From Mesorhizobium sp. WSM3626 (GTDB lineage: Bacteria; Pseudomonadota; Alphaproteobacteria; Rhizobiales; Rhizobiaceae): DNA of 64,000 bases. Shown piece by piece: positions 10,264 to 18,757 of this stretch; position 1 is the stretch's first letter, and each line of letters starts with the position of its first letter. Location of the stretch: contig NZ_AZUY01000030.1 in the NCBI RefSeq assembly GCF_000513935.1, forward strand, positions 204 to 64,203, written 5' to 3'. The notes below the pieces were generated by a model. It saw nothing but the letters and a program-made list of their open reading frames with translations, did no database searches and was not told where the DNA came from. A program made the translations under genes and the position numbers.

Positions 10264-10884
10264 TCAGGTCGGCGGCGGCAATCGGCCACTTCCGATGCGC
10301 TCCATCCTGTAGCGCATCAGCCGCAGGATGCGGCTTTCGAAATTGGCGCCTTCGACAAGGTCAAACCGCACCTGATCCTTATCGTGTCTGGCTAGCTGGA
10401 CCGCCGTGATCTCGGCGGCCTTGGCCTTTGCCGCATCGCAATCCTTCTGCGGATAGCTTGCCTTCAACGCGTCTTCGAGTGCACGGCCGTGGTTCTTGGC
10501 GATCTCGACATGGCGGTCTTCATGGCGCTTGATGTCGGCCGACAATGTATCCCAGAACAGCCGCACGTCGGCATCGGCTTTGCGCGGCCGGCGCCATTCG
10601 GGGAGGATCACCTTGACCTTGACGGTCACGACCGCGTCGGCGATCCGGCAGGAGCCGGACTGGCTGGCGTAGCTGATGCGTGTCGTGAAAGCCATCTGGG
10701 TGGCGCCAGGGTGGCGCGATCCCGTGCTTTTGACCTGCGGCCCGTGTTTGGCGAGTTGCTGCTCGATATCCTCCAGCGTTCTGCCGCCGATGGCGAAATA
10801 GCTGTATGTCTTCACCAGATTGGCCGCATCCGCCGGAACGGCGGCGGTAAGCAGCAGTGCGCAGAGCAGGGATCGTGTCATCAT
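10264..10884 (-). CDS. DUF922-type secreted putative zinc-dependent protease
   Basis: A 206-residue protein starting with a signal peptide (MMTRSLLCALLLTAAVPADA). A C-terminal HEDRH motif (residues 121-125) fits the HExxH zinc-protease signature of the DUF922 family. The early segment KTYSYFAIGGRTLEDIEQQL is also typical of this family. It would act in the periplasm; no substrate is known. Two consecutive ATGs (10884, 10881) are possible starts. It is divergent from folP, with 114 bp between them. The much longer open frame running to 12213 is antisense to folP/folB and is not coding. Confidence 0.8.
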   Translation of the reverse strand: MMTRSLLCALLLTAAVPADAANLVKTYSYFAIGGRTLEDIEQQLAKHGPQVKSTGSRHPGATQMAFTTRISYASQSGSCRIADAVVTVKVKVILPEWRRPRKADADVRLFWDTLSADIKRHEDRHVEIAKNHGRALEDALKASYPQKDCDAAKAKAAEITAVQLARHDKDQVRFDLVEGANFESRILRLMRYRMERIGSGRLPPPT

Positions 10885-10998
10885 GTTGCCTCTTCTGTCA
10901 CCTTGCTTTACGGCCTTTGCCGGCGCAACGGAACTGATCCGATGCGGATCACACATCGTTGATGACCTCTTGGTTGATGAGCCCATGGTTGATGCGCA

Positions 10999-11847
10999 AT
11001 GACGGCGAGGCGATGGCAGCTGGCGCATGGGCGCCATCTCGAGCTTGGCGGCAAGGCCGTGGTGGTCGGCATCCTCAATGTCACGCCTGACAGCTTCTCC
11101 GATGGCGGCCTGTTTGATGCTCCCGAAACCGCGCTGGTCCAGGCGCGCCGCATGATCGGGGAAGGCGCCGCAATCATCGATGTCGGCGGAGAATCCACCC
11201 GGCCGGGCGCCGCCGCGATCTCGGCCACCGAGGAGCAGGCCCGTATCCTGCCGGTGATCGAGGCGCTGGCGCGTGCGGGCGACGTGCTGATCTCGGTGGA
11301 CACCTATCGTGCGGACACCGCGCGGCTCGCCGTGGCCGCCGGCGCGCATATCGTCAATGATGTCTGGGGTCTGCAGCGCGAGCCCGACATTGCGCGAGTG
11401 GCGGCCGAAACCGGCGCCGGGCTCGTCATCATGCATACCGGCCGGGATCGCGAGAAGCTTCCCGACGTGATCGCGGACCAGCTGGCGTTCCTGGGGAAAT
11501 CGCTGGAGATCGGGCGCGGGCAAGGTGTCGCCGACGACCAGATCGTGCTCGACCCCGGCTTTGGTTTCGCCAAGGAGACGGCGGAGGAAAACCTCGACCT
11601 GATGGCACGGTTTTCCGAGCTTGATGCACTCGGCTTCCCACTGATGGCCGGTACGTCGCGGAAGCGCTTCATCGGCACCGTCACCGGTCGCGATGCAGCC
11701 GACCGGGCAGCCGGGACGGCGGCGACCAGCGTCATTCTCCGGCTCAAGGGCGCGCATCTGTTTCGCGTCCATGATGTCGCAATCAACGTGGACGCGCTGG
11801 CCGTGGCGGATGCTATGCTGGCGCGGGAAACCGGATCGGAACGCTGA
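10999..11847 (+). CDS. folP: Dihydropteroate synthase
   Basis: A 282-residue cytoplasmic enzyme joining p-aminobenzoate to dihydropterin pyrophosphate, the sulfonamide target. Diagnostic motifs are GILNVTPDSFSDGG near the N-terminus, DVGGESTRPGA, IVNDVWG, DPGFGFAKE and AGTSRKRFIG. It is the first gene of a compact folP-folB-folK operon: folB begins 3 bases after its stop. Several nearby upstream ATGs exist, but 10999 gives the usual family N-terminus. Confidence 0.95.
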   Translation: MTARRWQLAHGRHLELGGKAVVVGILNVTPDSFSDGGLFDAPETALVQARRMIGEGAAIIDVGGESTRPGAAAISATEEQARILPVIEALARAGDVLISVDTYRADTARLAVAAGAHIVNDVWGLQREPDIARVAAETGAGLVIMHTGRDREKLPDVIADQLAFLGKSLEIGRGQGVADDQIVLDPGFGFAKETAEENLDLMARFSELDALGFPLMAGTSRKRFIGTVTGRDAADRAAGTAATSVILRLKGAHLFRVHDVAINVDALAVADAMLARETGSER

Positions 11848-11850
11848 GCC

Positions 11851-12210
11851 ATGTATGTCATCCGCATGAAGAATTGCGCCTTCTTTGCCCGGCACGGCGT
11901 GCTGGACGAGGAAGAAGCGCTCGGTCAGCGCTTCTATGTCGATGCCTCGCTCACCGTTGAGCCCGGACGCGCGCTCGTCGATGACGCCATCGCGGAAACC
12001 GTCAATTACGGCGTCGCCTTCACCGTCATTGAGGAAATCATCACCGGACACAGGCGTTTCCTGATCGAGGCCTTGGCCCTGGAAGTCGCAAAGGCTCTCA
12101 CCGGGCGCTTTCCCCAGATCCGCAAAGCCGAGGTTACCGTTCGCAAGCCGAATGCCCCGGTGCCTGGCGTGCTCGATTACGTCGAGGTGACCGTTGTCTG
12201 GCCCGAGTAA
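11851..12210 (+). CDS. folB: Dihydroneopterin aldolase
   Basis: A 119-residue enzyme converting dihydroneopterin to 6-hydroxymethyl-dihydropterin and glycolaldehyde. It shows the FolB signature: FFARHGVLDEEEALGQRF with the early catalytic Glu region, VNYGVAFTVIEEI, and the C-terminal KPNAPVPGVLDYVEV. It lies between folP and folK and overlaps folK by 17 bases, consistent with translational coupling of the pathway. Confidence 0.95.
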   Translation: MYVIRMKNCAFFARHGVLDEEEALGQRFYVDASLTVEPGRALVDDAIAETVNYGVAFTVIEEIITGHRRFLIEALALEVAKALTGRFPQIRKAEVTVRKPNAPVPGVLDYVEVTVVWPE

Positions 12211-12706
12211 CACCGTCTATCTGAGCCTCGGCGGCAATCTCGGTGATCCGGCCAAGTCGATGGGGGCCGCGTTGCGCCTGCTCGACGCCGATACCGATAC
12301 TGACGTGGCCGCCGTTTCTTCGCTCTACCGGACGCCGCCCTGGGGCAAGCTCGACCAGCCGGACTTCCTCAACGCGGCCGCCGAATTGTCGACACGGCTG
12401 TCGCCGCGGACATTGCTCGACCTCTGCCTCGATGCCGAGCGAAAGCTCAAACGCGTGCGCGAGGAGAGGTGGGGGCCGCGCCTGATCGACATCGACATCC
12501 TGGTGTTCGGCGACCGCATCATCCATGAAACGGGCCTGGAAGTGCCGCACCCGCGCATGCTGGAGCGTGCCTTCGTGCTGGAGCCGCTGGCCGAGATCGC
12601 GCCGGACCTTACCGTAGACGGCAAACGCGTTGTCGATCGCCTGGGCGCGGTCGATGCGGCCGGCATCGAGCGGCTGCCATCCGGCCGCGACTGGTGGCTG
12701 TCCTAG
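12194..12706 (+). CDS. folK: Hydroxymethyldihydropterin pyrophosphokinase
   Basis: A 170-residue kinase that pyrophosphorylates 6-hydroxymethyl-dihydropterin, the step before FolP. Motifs include YLSLGGNLGDP at the N-terminus, TPPWGKLDQPDFLNAAAEL, and the family signature RWGPRLIDIDILVFG followed by VPHPRMLERAFVLEPL. The start is TTG at 12194, inside the end of folB. No later in-frame start would keep the first strand, so the overlap and rare start codon appear genuine. Confidence 0.93.
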   Translation: MSGPSNTVYLSLGGNLGDPAKSMGAALRLLDADTDTDVAAVSSLYRTPPWGKLDQPDFLNAAAELSTRLSPRTLLDLCLDAERKLKRVREERWGPRLIDIDILVFGDRIIHETGLEVPHPRMLERAFVLEPLAEIAPDLTVDGKRVVDRLGAVDAAGIERLPSGRDWWLS

Positions 12707-12716
12707 ACCGGCGGTA

Positions 12717-13277
12717 TCAGCCGGAGAAACCGCCGTCATCCAGGAACGCCTTTTCCTCAGCCGTGGTCTCGCGGCCGAGCATTCTGTTGCGGTGCGGGAA
12801 ACGGCCGAAGCGCTGGATGATGTCACGATGTTCCAGCGCGTATTTCAGATTGAACTCGGCCCTGGCGGTGTGAAGTTCGACCGACAGATCCTGGTCGGCA
12901 AGGTTTTCCGAATGTTCGAACGGCAGATAAAGAAACACGCGGACTTCCGGTTCCAGCACGACATCATGGCCGGCAGCAACGGCCTTTTGCGCGAAGTGCT
13001 TTGCCAGCGGGTCGGTGGCGAACATGTGGCCGGTACCGCGAAAGCAATTGCGCGGAAACTGATCAAGCAGGATCATCAGCGCCAGCGAGCCTTCGGCATA
13101 TCCTGACCAGTCGTCGTATTCACGGCGCGCGGCAGCGTAATGGAAGTCGAGGAAGCCGTCGCGGAAATCGGCATCGAAAGCGTTGTTCTTCTCGAACCAC
13201 GCATCCTCGCCGGCGTCGCGCCAGAATTTGGTGACCGACAGGGCTCTGCTGTCCAGTTCCATTACCTGATTCCCCAT
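12717..13277 (-). CDS. DUF924 family protein
   Basis: A 186-residue, probably all-helical (TPR-like) cytoplasmic protein. Recognisable family motifs are FWRDAGEDAWFEKNNAFDADF, LALMILLDQFPRNCFRGTGHMFATDPLA and YLPFEHSENLADQD. Function is unknown. Its ATG follows directly after the antiporter stop codon (TGAATG), so the two are likely translated from one mRNA. An internal ATG at 13262 (MELDSRAL) is an equally plausible start. The stop lies 10 bases from the folK stop on the other strand. Confidence 0.85.
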   Translation of the reverse strand: MGNQVMELDSRALSVTKFWRDAGEDAWFEKNNAFDADFRDGFLDFHYAAARREYDDWSGYAEGSLALMILLDQFPRNCFRGTGHMFATDPLAKHFAQKAVAAGHDVVLEPEVRVFLYLPFEHSENLADQDLSVELHTARAEFNLKYALEHRDIIQRFGRFPHRNRMLGRETTAEEKAFLDDGGFSG

Positions 13278-15137
13278 TCAATTCGCCGGTTCGGATTTAT
13301 GCAAGACGCCGGCCGTTTCCTCGTTGAGCGCCTGGCCGGGACGGCGGGGCGTGGAAAGCGGGGCCGGGATCGGCGTGCCGATATTGCCTTTCAGGAAACG
13401 CTGTCCAGAGCGGATGCCTTCGGCGAGCTGGGTCTCGAACCGGGCCGTGTCGCGGCGCCTGACGTCCTCGATCGTTTCGGCGACGTCTTCGGGATCGACG
13501 CCCAGCGCCTCGAGGGTCGAGCCACCAAAGACGAGCGCCGATTCGAAGGTTTCGCGCAGCTGATAGTCGACGCCGGCGCGGATGAGCTGCAGTGCCGTGC
13601 CGCGGTCGAACGCACGTGCCAGCACCGTAAGCAAGGGGAACTCCGCCTTGACGAGTTCGGCGATCCGGATGGCGGCGTCGGGCTTGTCGACACAGATGAG
13701 CACGGCCCGCGCGCGGCCGGCCCCGGCCGCGTGCAGGATGTCCAGCCGCGTGCCGTCGCCATAATAGACCTTGAAGCCGAAATCGGCGGCCGCCTGGATC
13801 ATCTCGACATCGTTGTCGATGATCGAGACGTCGATGCCGCGCAAGAGCAGGGGTTGGCTCGCGATCTGGCCGAAGCGGCCGAAGCCGATGACCAGCACGC
13901 TGCCGGTCAGGCCGTCGGCGACTTCGACGCCGTCCAGCGACTGCTCGTCGCGCGGCGTGAAATAGCGCAAGGCAATGATCGCCAGCGGCGTCAGCACCAT
14001 GGAGATGATGACGATCGCCGTCAGCGTCGCGTTTGCCTGGCCATCGATGATGCCGACGGCGGCGGCCGCGGAATAGAGCACGAAAGCGAATTCACCGCCT
14101 TGCGCCATGAAAACCGCGCGTTCCAGTGCCTCGCGGTGGCCTGATTTCAGGATGCGGGCGACGATGTAGATGCCGAAAGCCTTCATCACCATGTAGGCGA
14201 CGACATAGATGGCGATCAGCTTCCAGTTCGCCGCCACCACATGCAGATCGAGCGACATGCCTACCGCAAGGAAGAACAGGCCGAGCAGGATGCCGCGGAA
14301 CGGCTCGATGTCGGCTTCGAGTTGATGGCGGAAGGTCGATTCCGAGAGCAGCACGCCGGCCAGGAACGCGCCCATCGCCATCGACAGGCCGCTGAGCTGC
14401 ATGGCGAGCGCCGACCCGAGTACGACCAGAAGAGCCGCGGCCGTCATCACTTCGCGCGCACGGGCATCCGCCAGGATGCGGAAGAAGGGGTTGAGCAGGT
14501 AGCGTCCCGCCACCACCAGTCCCACGATCGCGGCGAGGCCGATGCCGACCTCGGTCAGCCGCTCCGACAGGCTGGTATCGGCACCGCCGGGCGCCAGGAA
14601 AGCGATCAGGGCGAGCAGAGGCACGATCGCCAGATCCTCCAGCAGCAGGATGGAAACGATGCGTTGGCCCTTGGGCGAGGCGATTTCGCCGCGTTCCTCA
14701 AGAAGCTGCATGACGATGGCCGTCGAGGTCAGCACGAAACCGGCGCCGGCGACGAAGGATTGCGCGATCGGAAACCCGCCGGCCATGCCGACACCGGTCA
14801 GCAGCACGGCGCATACCCCGACTTGAAGCGCGCCAAGCCCAAAGATCTCGCGGCGCAGGCCCCAGAGCCGCGACGGCTGCATTTCCAGGCCGATGATGAA
14901 CAGGAACATGACGACGCCGAGTTCGGCGACATGGAGGATGGCTCCCGATTCAGAAAAGACACCGATGCCGAATGGGCCGATCACCACGCCGGCGGCCAGG
15001 TAACCGAGAATCGAACCGAGACCGATGCGCTTGAAGATCGGGACGGCCACCACACCCGCCGCCAGCAGAGCCACCACCTGAATGAGATCGCTGCCTGATG
15101 CTTCCGCTGCCATGCCTCTTGTCCCTGTGTCCGACAT
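13278..15137 (-). CDS. CPA2 K+/H+ antiporter with TrkA-N domain (KefB/KefC-like)
   Basis: About 619 residues. The first ~390 hold 12-13 hydrophobic helices of a Na+/H+-exchanger domain (GYLAAGVVIGPFGIG, LLLEDLAIVPLLAL, MAQGGEFAFVLYSAA). A cytoplasmic Rossmann domain follows with the GFGRFGQ nucleotide motif and an acidic IIDNDVEMI, typical of TrkA-N. It should exchange K+ or Na+ for H+ across the inner membrane under nucleotide control. Possible starts are ATG at 15149, 15137 and 15113; 15137 follows AAGGAG, though closely. No KefF/G ancillary subunit is adjacent; a DUF924 gene follows directly. Confidence 0.85.
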   Translation of the reverse strand: MSDTGTRGMAAEASGSDLIQVVALLAAGVVAVPIFKRIGLGSILGYLAAGVVIGPFGIGVFSESGAILHVAELGVVMFLFIIGLEMQPSRLWGLRREIFGLGALQVGVCAVLLTGVGMAGGFPIAQSFVAGAGFVLTSTAIVMQLLEERGEIASPKGQRIVSILLLEDLAIVPLLALIAFLAPGGADTSLSERLTEVGIGLAAIVGLVVAGRYLLNPFFRILADARAREVMTAAALLVVLGSALAMQLSGLSMAMGAFLAGVLLSESTFRHQLEADIEPFRGILLGLFFLAVGMSLDLHVVAANWKLIAIYVVAYMVMKAFGIYIVARILKSGHREALERAVFMAQGGEFAFVLYSAAAAVGIIDGQANATLTAIVIISMVLTPLAIIALRYFTPRDEQSLDGVEVADGLTGSVLVIGFGRFGQIASQPLLLRGIDVSIIDNDVEMIQAAADFGFKVYYGDGTRLDILHAAGAGRARAVLICVDKPDAAIRIAELVKAEFPLLTVLARAFDRGTALQLIRAGVDYQLRETFESALVFGGSTLEALGVDPEDVAETIEDVRRRDTARFETQLAEGIRSGQRFLKGNIGTPIPAPLSTPRRPGQALNEETAGVLHKSEPAN

Positions 15138-15274
15138 CACTCCTTGCATGCAGTTGGAGCGGGAGGCAAGGGCGGGGAGCCTGCCAGGACGGGTAGGGTG
15201 CCGTTGAAGCGATTCCCCTGGTGGAACAACGGTCTCCGCTTGCCTGTCGGACGATTGGTGTCTATGTAAGCCCG

Positions 15275-16264
15275 ATGCTTGACTATTCGTCCCGGCCGGG
15301 TTCTCCGCCTCACATCCCGATGGATGCGCTCAGCGAAGTTTTACGGGACTTTCGCTTGAGTGGAGTCAATTATGGCCGCTGCGAACTCCGACATCCTTGG
15401 AGCATAGAATTTCCGCAACAGTCGCTGCTGCGTTTTCACTTTGTTGGTCAGGGTCCATGCTGGATTCATACCGAAGCGCAAGGCTGGCAGGAGTTGCGCG
15501 ATGGCGATCTGGTGCTGTTGCCGCAAGGTATCGCCCATCGGCTGGCGAGTGCGCCGGACGTCGTGGGCGACTCGCTCGAGGGTTGCCAGGTGACCAAGTT
15601 GGGGGGCAACGTCTGCGAAGTGGTGCGGGAAGGAACGGGCGCGGCAAGCACCCTTTTCTGCGGCTCCATGGCCTTGGGTGTCTGTGCGCTAAACCCGTTG
15701 ATTACGTTGATGCCGCCTATCATCAAGGGTTGCGACGTGGCCGGCAATGACCCGGTCGTTGGTCCCTTGCTGGCGGCTATGACTGCCGAAGCCGCGCAAC
15801 CGCAGATGGGCAGCGCCACCATCTTGTCTCGGATGGCGGACTTGCTGACAGCCCGGCTCATTCGCTGCTGGGTCAATTGCACGGGGGCTTCGACCACCGG
15901 TTGGCTCGCGGCCATCCGCGACCCTCATATTGGCCGCGCTCTGGCAGCCATGCACAGGGACCCCGGCCATAACTGGACGCTCGAAAGCCTCGCCGGCCTG
16001 GCAGGCCAATCTCGCTCGATTTTCGCGGAGCGCTTCAGTGCCGTATTGGGAGAAGGCGCGGCACGCTATCTCGCCCGTCTGCGCATGCAGCTTGCCCGCG
16101 AGTTGTTGGGACAAAACGGCCTGTCGGTGGCCGAGGTTGCTACCCGCTTGGGCTATGATTCCGAGGCATCCTTCGCTCGCGCCTTCAAGCGCATCACCAA
16201 TGTCTCACCGGGCGTTGTGCGTCGCACAATTCCCGGACGAATAGACATGAATTTCGGATTTTGA
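15275..16264 (+). CDS. AraC-family regulator with N-terminal cupin
   Basis: About 329 residues. The N-terminal half is a cupin_6-type sensor (FHFVGQGPCWIHT, LRDGDLVLLPQGIAHRL). The C-terminal ~100 residues hold a double HTH (WTLESLAGLAGQSRSIFAERF and LSVAEVATRLGYDSEASFARAFKR). It lies immediately upstream of a same-strand MFS exporter, 59 bases away, and is probably its activator. Start is uncertain: GTG 15221, ATG 15275 or ATG 15320. It probably binds near the palindrome before the exporter, but that is inference. Confidence 0.85.
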   Translation: MLDYSSRPGSPPHIPMDALSEVLRDFRLSGVNYGRCELRHPWSIEFPQQSLLRFHFVGQGPCWIHTEAQGWQELRDGDLVLLPQGIAHRLASAPDVVGDSLEGCQVTKLGGNVCEVVREGTGAASTLFCGSMALGVCALNPLITLMPPIIKGCDVAGNDPVVGPLLAAMTAEAAQPQMGSATILSRMADLLTARLIRCWVNCTGASTTGWLAAIRDPHIGRALAAMHRDPGHNWTLESLAGLAGQSRSIFAERFSAVLGEGAARYLARLRMQLARELLGQNGLSVAEVATRLGYDSEASFARAFKRITNVSPGVVRRTIPGRIDMNFGF

Positions 16265-16297
16265 GATACATGTCATCCGAAAAGACTCGTTTATGAA

Positions 16298-16318
16298 GAT
16301 CTCCAAACCTTGGAGATC
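16298..16318 (+). promoter_or_regulatory. Perfect hairpin sequestering the exporter ribosome-binding site
   Basis: GATCTCCAA, ACC, TTGGAGATC: perfect 9-bp arms with a 3-base loop. The right arm contains the GGAG that serves the GTG start at 16324. It may be an RNA hairpin limiting translation, or a DNA operator for the adjacent AraC protein. There is no T tract, so it is not a terminator. Confidence 0.7.
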
Positions 16319-16323
16319 CTTCC

Positions 16324-17532
16324 GTGACTGATACAACATTACAACTTGAAGACGCGGCGATTGACCTTGATGCCGCCGCGCCGGCCACATGGAGCGCGAC
16401 CACATGGTTCGCGGTCCTTTCGTTGGCGGCCACCAGCTTTGCGCTGGTGTCCGCCGAATTCCTGCCGGCAGGTCTGTTGACGCCGATGGCGCGCGATCTC
16501 GGCATCAGCGAGGGGACGGCCGGGCAGGTGGTCACCGCCACCGCTTCCGTCGGCGCCGTGACGGCCATGTTGAGCAATGTCCTCATCGGCCGATTGAACC
16601 GCAAGACGGTGCTTGTCGGCCTCATGGCCTTGGCGGTCGGTTCCAACATTCTTGCGGCGCTGGCGCCCAATTTCTGGCTGTTATTGTTGGGCCGGGCCGG
16701 GCTGGGGATCGCTCTCAGCGCTTTCTGGGCACTTTCGGTAGCCGTCGTGGCGAGGCTGGTGGGTGCCAATGCGACGGGGCGGGGCATGGCTATCGTTACC
16801 CTCGGCGTCTCGCTCGCAACAATTGCCGCACCGTCGATGGGCGCGTTGATCAGCGACTGGCTGGGTTGGCGCAGCGCCATGGCGATGACGGCGGGATTGG
16901 CCTTGATCGCCATGCTGCTGCAGTTACTCAGCCTGCCGACCTTGCCTGCAACGGCAAGCAATAGTCTTGCAGACGTCCTTCGGCTGACACGGCGGCGTGG
17001 CATTCAACTCGGTATGCTTGCTATCCTTTTGCTGATGACGGGGCATTTTGCCGGCTCGGTCTATGTACGTCCGTTTCTCGAACACGTGACGCTCCTTGCG
17101 ACCGGGCCAATTGCCCTGGCGTTGCTCGGATTTGGCATCGCGGCTGTGATCGGCAATATTGCCGGTGGCCGCATGGCCGACGCCAATATCCACGTGGCTC
17201 TCGTGGTTACGGCCGCATTGATGGCGTTCGCGGCGCTGGCATTGGTGCTTTGGGGCGTGCACATCGGCGTTGCCTTTGGCTTCGCCACGCTATGGGGCTT
17301 CGCCTTCGGCATGGCGCCGGTGGTGCTGCCGACAAATCTGTCTCGCGCGGCGCCGGACGCGCTGGAAGCAGCGGGCAGCCTGATGGTCGCGTCCTTTCAG
17401 GTCGCCATCACCATCGGCGCGGTTGTCGGCGGTTATGTTGTGGACACTTATGGCCCGACAGCGCCTTTGACTGCGACTGCCATCCTTGCCGCATCGACGG
17501 CCGTCTTGGCGCTGCTACAACCGCGCAGCTGA
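16324..17532 (+). CDS. MFS exporter, DHA1 type (AraJ/Cmr-like)
   Basis: A 402-residue, 12-helix inner-membrane antiporter. Typical DHA1 sequence appears at FALVSAEFLPAGLLTPMARDLGISEGTAGQ and in the second-half loop GGRMADANI. Members export chloramphenicol, sugars or other small molecules; the substrate here cannot be predicted. The GTG start has GGAG about 9 bases upstream, but that GGAG is paired in a perfect hairpin. It probably forms a unit with the AraC gene just before it. Confidence 0.85.
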   Translation: MTDTTLQLEDAAIDLDAAAPATWSATTWFAVLSLAATSFALVSAEFLPAGLLTPMARDLGISEGTAGQVVTATASVGAVTAMLSNVLIGRLNRKTVLVGLMALAVGSNILAALAPNFWLLLLGRAGLGIALSAFWALSVAVVARLVGANATGRGMAIVTLGVSLATIAAPSMGALISDWLGWRSAMAMTAGLALIAMLLQLLSLPTLPATASNSLADVLRLTRRRGIQLGMLAILLLMTGHFAGSVYVRPFLEHVTLLATGPIALALLGFGIAAVIGNIAGGRMADANIHVALVVTAALMAFAALALVLWGVHIGVAFGFATLWGFAFGMAPVVLPTNLSRAAPDALEAAGSLMVASFQVAITIGAVVGGYVVDTYGPTAPLTATAILAASTAVLALLQPRS

Positions 17533-17711
17533 ACTTTGCCGCCACCGACACAGCAGCCTGAATCCGGCCGTTGGCAATGTTGCAGGCGCGTTACACAAGT
17601 TGACGTCGGTAACGCGTTGCTTGTTGCCGCAATCGAAGGCTAAGCACGCTCGGCTTCGGCCATTGGGGGTGAGCGGCGATCATGTCCCACCCTTTTGAGG
17701 AGATGACTGAC

Positions 17712-17978
17712 ATGAAGAAGCTTTTGCTCGTTGCCGTCGGGCTGGCGGTGCTTGCCGGTTCCGCCTGTTCGAAGGCGCCGGAATGCACGACCGAGATGGC
17801 GACCAAGAAGGCGCAGGACATGGCCGCCGCGCTGCAGGAGGCGATCACCAAGGACCCCTCCAAGGCGGCTGACCTGACCGCCAAGGTCCAGGCGGTGACG
17901 ACCAAATATCAGGGCTCCACGACGCTGGCCGACGCCTGCAAGGCGTATGACGAGGTGACCGCCGCGATCAAGGGCTGA
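17712..17978 (+). CDS. Small secreted or lipoprotein-like protein
   Basis: 88 residues. MKKLLLVAVGLAVLAGSAC is a clear signal sequence, and the Cys could be a lipidation site, although Gly at -3 makes a weak lipobox. The mature part is helical, Ala/Lys/Thr-rich, with two further Cys (CTTEMATKK and DACKAYDEV) that may form a disulfide. No family was recognised. ATG at 17712 has GAGGAG nine bases upstream; ATG at 17703 is too close to it. A hairpin terminator follows directly, so it is monocistronic. Confidence 0.75.
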   Translation: MKKLLLVAVGLAVLAGSACSKAPECTTEMATKKAQDMAAALQEAITKDPSKAADLTAKVQAVTTKYQGSTTLADACKAYDEVTAAIKG

Positions 17979-17992
17979 CGCCCGACTGTTTC

Positions 17993-18035
17993 AAAGGAGG
18001 CGGTGGCGATGGGCTGCCGCCTCTTTGGTTTTTTG
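17993..18035 (+). terminator. Rho-independent terminator after the small secreted protein
   Basis: CAAAGGAGCGG pairs with CCGCCTCTTTG (one bulged base on each side), followed by GGTTTTTT. Confidence 0.65.
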
Positions 18036-18082
18036 GGGTGTATTCGAGCAATTCCAGGAAAGTGTGAAGCGATTTTCGTCGC

Positions 18083-18634
18083 TCAGTTCGGCGCGATGGA
18101 GCCGACTTCGACGGCATCGACCCGCTTAAGACTCATGCCGATGACCGGCACCAACTGGTCCTGAACGCGCACGGCGATCGTCACCGTCATCGAATTGTCG
18201 TCGGGAATACGTGCCTGCATGACGCCGCGCAGTTGGTTGCGGTTGATGGTGAAGACAACCTTGCGGGCGTCGACGACATTGCCGCCGATGATATCGAGGC
18301 CGGCACCGGCCGCGCCACCCATGAAGGAACCCTTGTAGTCGCGGCCCTTGCGCTCGATCTTGGCCGACATCGGCTGGGTGAACATGCCGACCCGGCAACC
18401 GCCGTCAAGCGTCATGCCCATCTTGCCGTCGGGGGTGGCGCCGGTGAAGCTGCAGTTGAATTTCGTGCCCTTGTACTTGCCGGCGACGATTTCGCCGGGG
18501 CCGATCCACTTGCCTTCGGCCGACTGGAAAAACTGCTTGTCCGGCTCTCCGGCGCAGGCCCCGGAGGCAATACCGGCGACCGCTGTGATCGCCGCCGCCA
18601 GGGGCAGGATGCTGGACAGAATTACGCTTTTCAT
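18083..18634 (-). CDS. Exported protein of unknown function
   Basis: 183 residues beginning with a Sec signal peptide (MKSVILSSILPLAAAITAVAGIASGACAG), then a probable beta-rich domain: WIGPGEIVAGKYKGTKFNCSFTG, GGCRVGMFTQPMSAKIERKG. Two Cys residues in the mature part could pair in the periplasm. No family recognised with confidence. It lies 123 bases beyond the stop of the YcjF-like gene on the same strand and may be cotranscribed or independent. An upstream in-frame ATG at 18727 adds non-signal sequence and is rejected. Confidence 0.75.
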   Translation of the reverse strand: MKSVILSSILPLAAAITAVAGIASGACAGEPDKQFFQSAEGKWIGPGEIVAGKYKGTKFNCSFTGATPDGKMGMTLDGGCRVGMFTQPMSAKIERKGRDYKGSFMGGAAGAGLDIIGGNVVDARKVVFTINRNQLRGVMQARIPDDNSMTVTIAVRVQDQLVPVIGMSLKRVDAVEVGSIAPN

Positions 18635-18757
18635 AGACGACACCCGGCAACAACGAGACTGTTTGAAACCGGTTTGACCATGAAGAAGATTGGTTAATGC
18701 TTCGTCACCGGGAGTCTTCGAAACCACAATCCGAGCACCGTCCCAAAGAGCCGGACG

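Noticed and set aside
10264..12213. 649-aa minus-strand frame across folP and folB
   Set aside because: Only its last 206 residues (from 10884) show a signal peptide and the DUF922 motif; the rest is antisense to folate genes.
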